Below, piece by piece: positions 62,854 through 64,000 of a DNA stretch of 64,000 nt. Every line of letters begins with the position of its first letter. Position 1 is the stretch's first letter. This DNA is from Brevundimonas sp. (lineage in GTDB: Bacteria; Pseudomonadota; Alphaproteobacteria; Caulobacterales; Caulobacteraceae). Position numbers and translations under genes: made by a program. The stretch is from contig NZ_SDZL01000021.1 of assembly GCF_004210735.1 (NCBI RefSeq), forward strand, positions 1 to 64,000, written 5' to 3'. The notes beneath the pieces were generated by a model. The model worked only from the letters and a program-made list of their open reading frames with translations. It did no database searches and was not told the origin of the DNA.

Positions 62854-63450
62854 ATGACTGATTTCGGCGCCGCCCTGCCCCTGCCCCGCCCGTCCGACGA
62901 ACTGAAGGCGCGACTGGCCCGGCGCCGCTCCGCCCCGGCCCAGAGCCTGATCGCGCCGGGTCCGTCCGAGGTTGAGATCGACGAGATCCTGCTGCTGGGC
63001 GCCCGCACGCCGGATCATGGCAAGCTTTTCCCATGGCGGTTCGTCGTTTTGGGCCCGCACAGCCGCGCCGAGATCGCCAAGCGGCTGGCCGCCCTGGCCG
63101 AGGCGCAGGACAGGCCGGACAAGGCCCTGGCCGTGCTGGCCAAACTGGCCAATCCGCCGCTGACCATCCTGGTCGTCTCGACCCCCATCCCGGGCCACAA
63201 GGTGCCGGTGTGGGAACAGGAGCTGTCGGCCGGCGCCGTCTGCATGAACATCGAGCACGCGGCCAACGCGCTCGGCTATTCCGCCAGCTGGATCACCGAC
63301 TGGTACGCCTATGATCCGGCCGCCGTTCCCCTGTTCGGCATCCAGCCGGGCGAAAGGATCGCGGGCTTCATCCACATCGGGACCCTGCTGGACGCCCCGC
63401 TGGAACGGCCTCGCCCCGACATGGCGACCAAGGTCACGCGACGGCCGTGA
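62854..63450 (+). CDS. Nitroreductase family protein
   Basis: LARRRSAPAQSLIAPGPSEVEIDEILLLGARTPDHGKLFPWRFVVLG. Confidence 0.9.
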   Translation: MTDFGAALPLPRPSDELKARLARRRSAPAQSLIAPGPSEVEIDEILLLGARTPDHGKLFPWRFVVLGPHSRAEIAKRLAALAEAQDRPDKALAVLAKLANPPLTILVVSTPIPGHKVPVWEQELSAGAVCMNIEHAANALGYSASWITDWYAYDPAAVPLFGIQPGERIAGFIHIGTLLDAPLERPRPDMATKVTRRP

Positions 63451-64000
63451 CTTCTTCTTCCGGCCGGTGCACCAGCGACACCAGCACGATGGAAATGATC
63501 ATCAGCAGGAACCACGACCCCAGCTTGGCCAGGGACACCATCTCCCACCCGTCCGCCTGCCCCGGATAGACCCAGGCGCGCCCCAGCGTGCCCAGGTTCT
63601 CGGCGAACCAGATGAACACCGCCACCAGCCCGAACCCCAGCAGCAGCGGCATCGACCGCCGCCGCCGGTCTGCGGTGAAGTAAAACCACCCCCGCCCGAA
63701 CAGCAGCGCCGTCGCCGCGAACAGCGCCAGCCGCACGTCCGGCAGCCAGTGGTGCGCAAAGAAGTTCACGTAAATCGCCGCCGCCAGCAGCCACGTCACC
63801 CACAGCGGCGGATACCCCCGCACCCGAATGTGAAAGATGCGCTGGACCCGCGCGATATAGCTGCCGACCGCCGCATACATGAAGCCCGAGAACAGCGGCA
63901 CCGCCCCGATCCTCAGGATGCTGTCCTCGGGATAGATCCACGACCCGTGCGCCGTCTTGAACAACTCCATGATCGTCCCGGCGACATGGAACAGGAAGAT
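63434..64000 (-). CDS. DUF817 family membrane protein (5' end outside window)
   Basis: LFKTAHGSWIYPEDSILRIGAVPLFSGFMYAAVGSYIARVQRIF; frame open to window edge. Confidence 0.85.
   Translation of the reverse strand: MFLFHVAGTIMELFKTAHGSWIYPEDSILRIGAVPLFSGFMYAAVGSYIARVQRIFHIRVRGYPPLWVTWLLAAAIYVNFFAHHWLPDVRLALFAATALLFGRGWFYFTADRRRRSMPLLLGFGLVAVFIWFAENLGTLGRAWVYPGQADGWEMVSLAKLGSWFLLMIISIVLVSLVHRPEEEVTAVA

Overview
This is a GC-rich, densely coding chromosomal window. Gene content and synteny look alphaproteobacterial, probably Caulobacterales/Brevundimonas-like (inference). It opens with rpsR-rplI and continues through a housekeeping backbone: dnaB, alr, radA, cvpA, purF, der, bamB, panB, guaA, guaB, rlmE, ligA, prmA and cysE. 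Accessory loci are inserted along the way: (i) a SAM-I riboswitch, a Cys-rich micro-ORF and a TonB receptor between rplI and dnaB; (ii) two look-alike ECF sigma modules around a phosphatase gene; (iii) a caa3-type oxidase cluster with extra c- and b-type cytochromes; (iv) a beta-helix lipoprotein / SO2930-type diheme cytochrome / aldehyde dehydrogenase / TetR / TonB receptor locus; (v) an RpoE-ChrR locus with a CFA synthase operon. The most unusual observations are the SAM-I riboswitch plus Cys-rich leader ORF in front of a TonB receptor, an apparent ~200 bp internal deletion and frameshift in guaA, and abrupt codon-usage/GC shifts inside radA and at the 5' end of ligA that look like recombination scars. 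No tRNA, rRNA, CRISPR array or intact transposon was recognised. All calls come from reading the sequence and ORF track; no database search was run.
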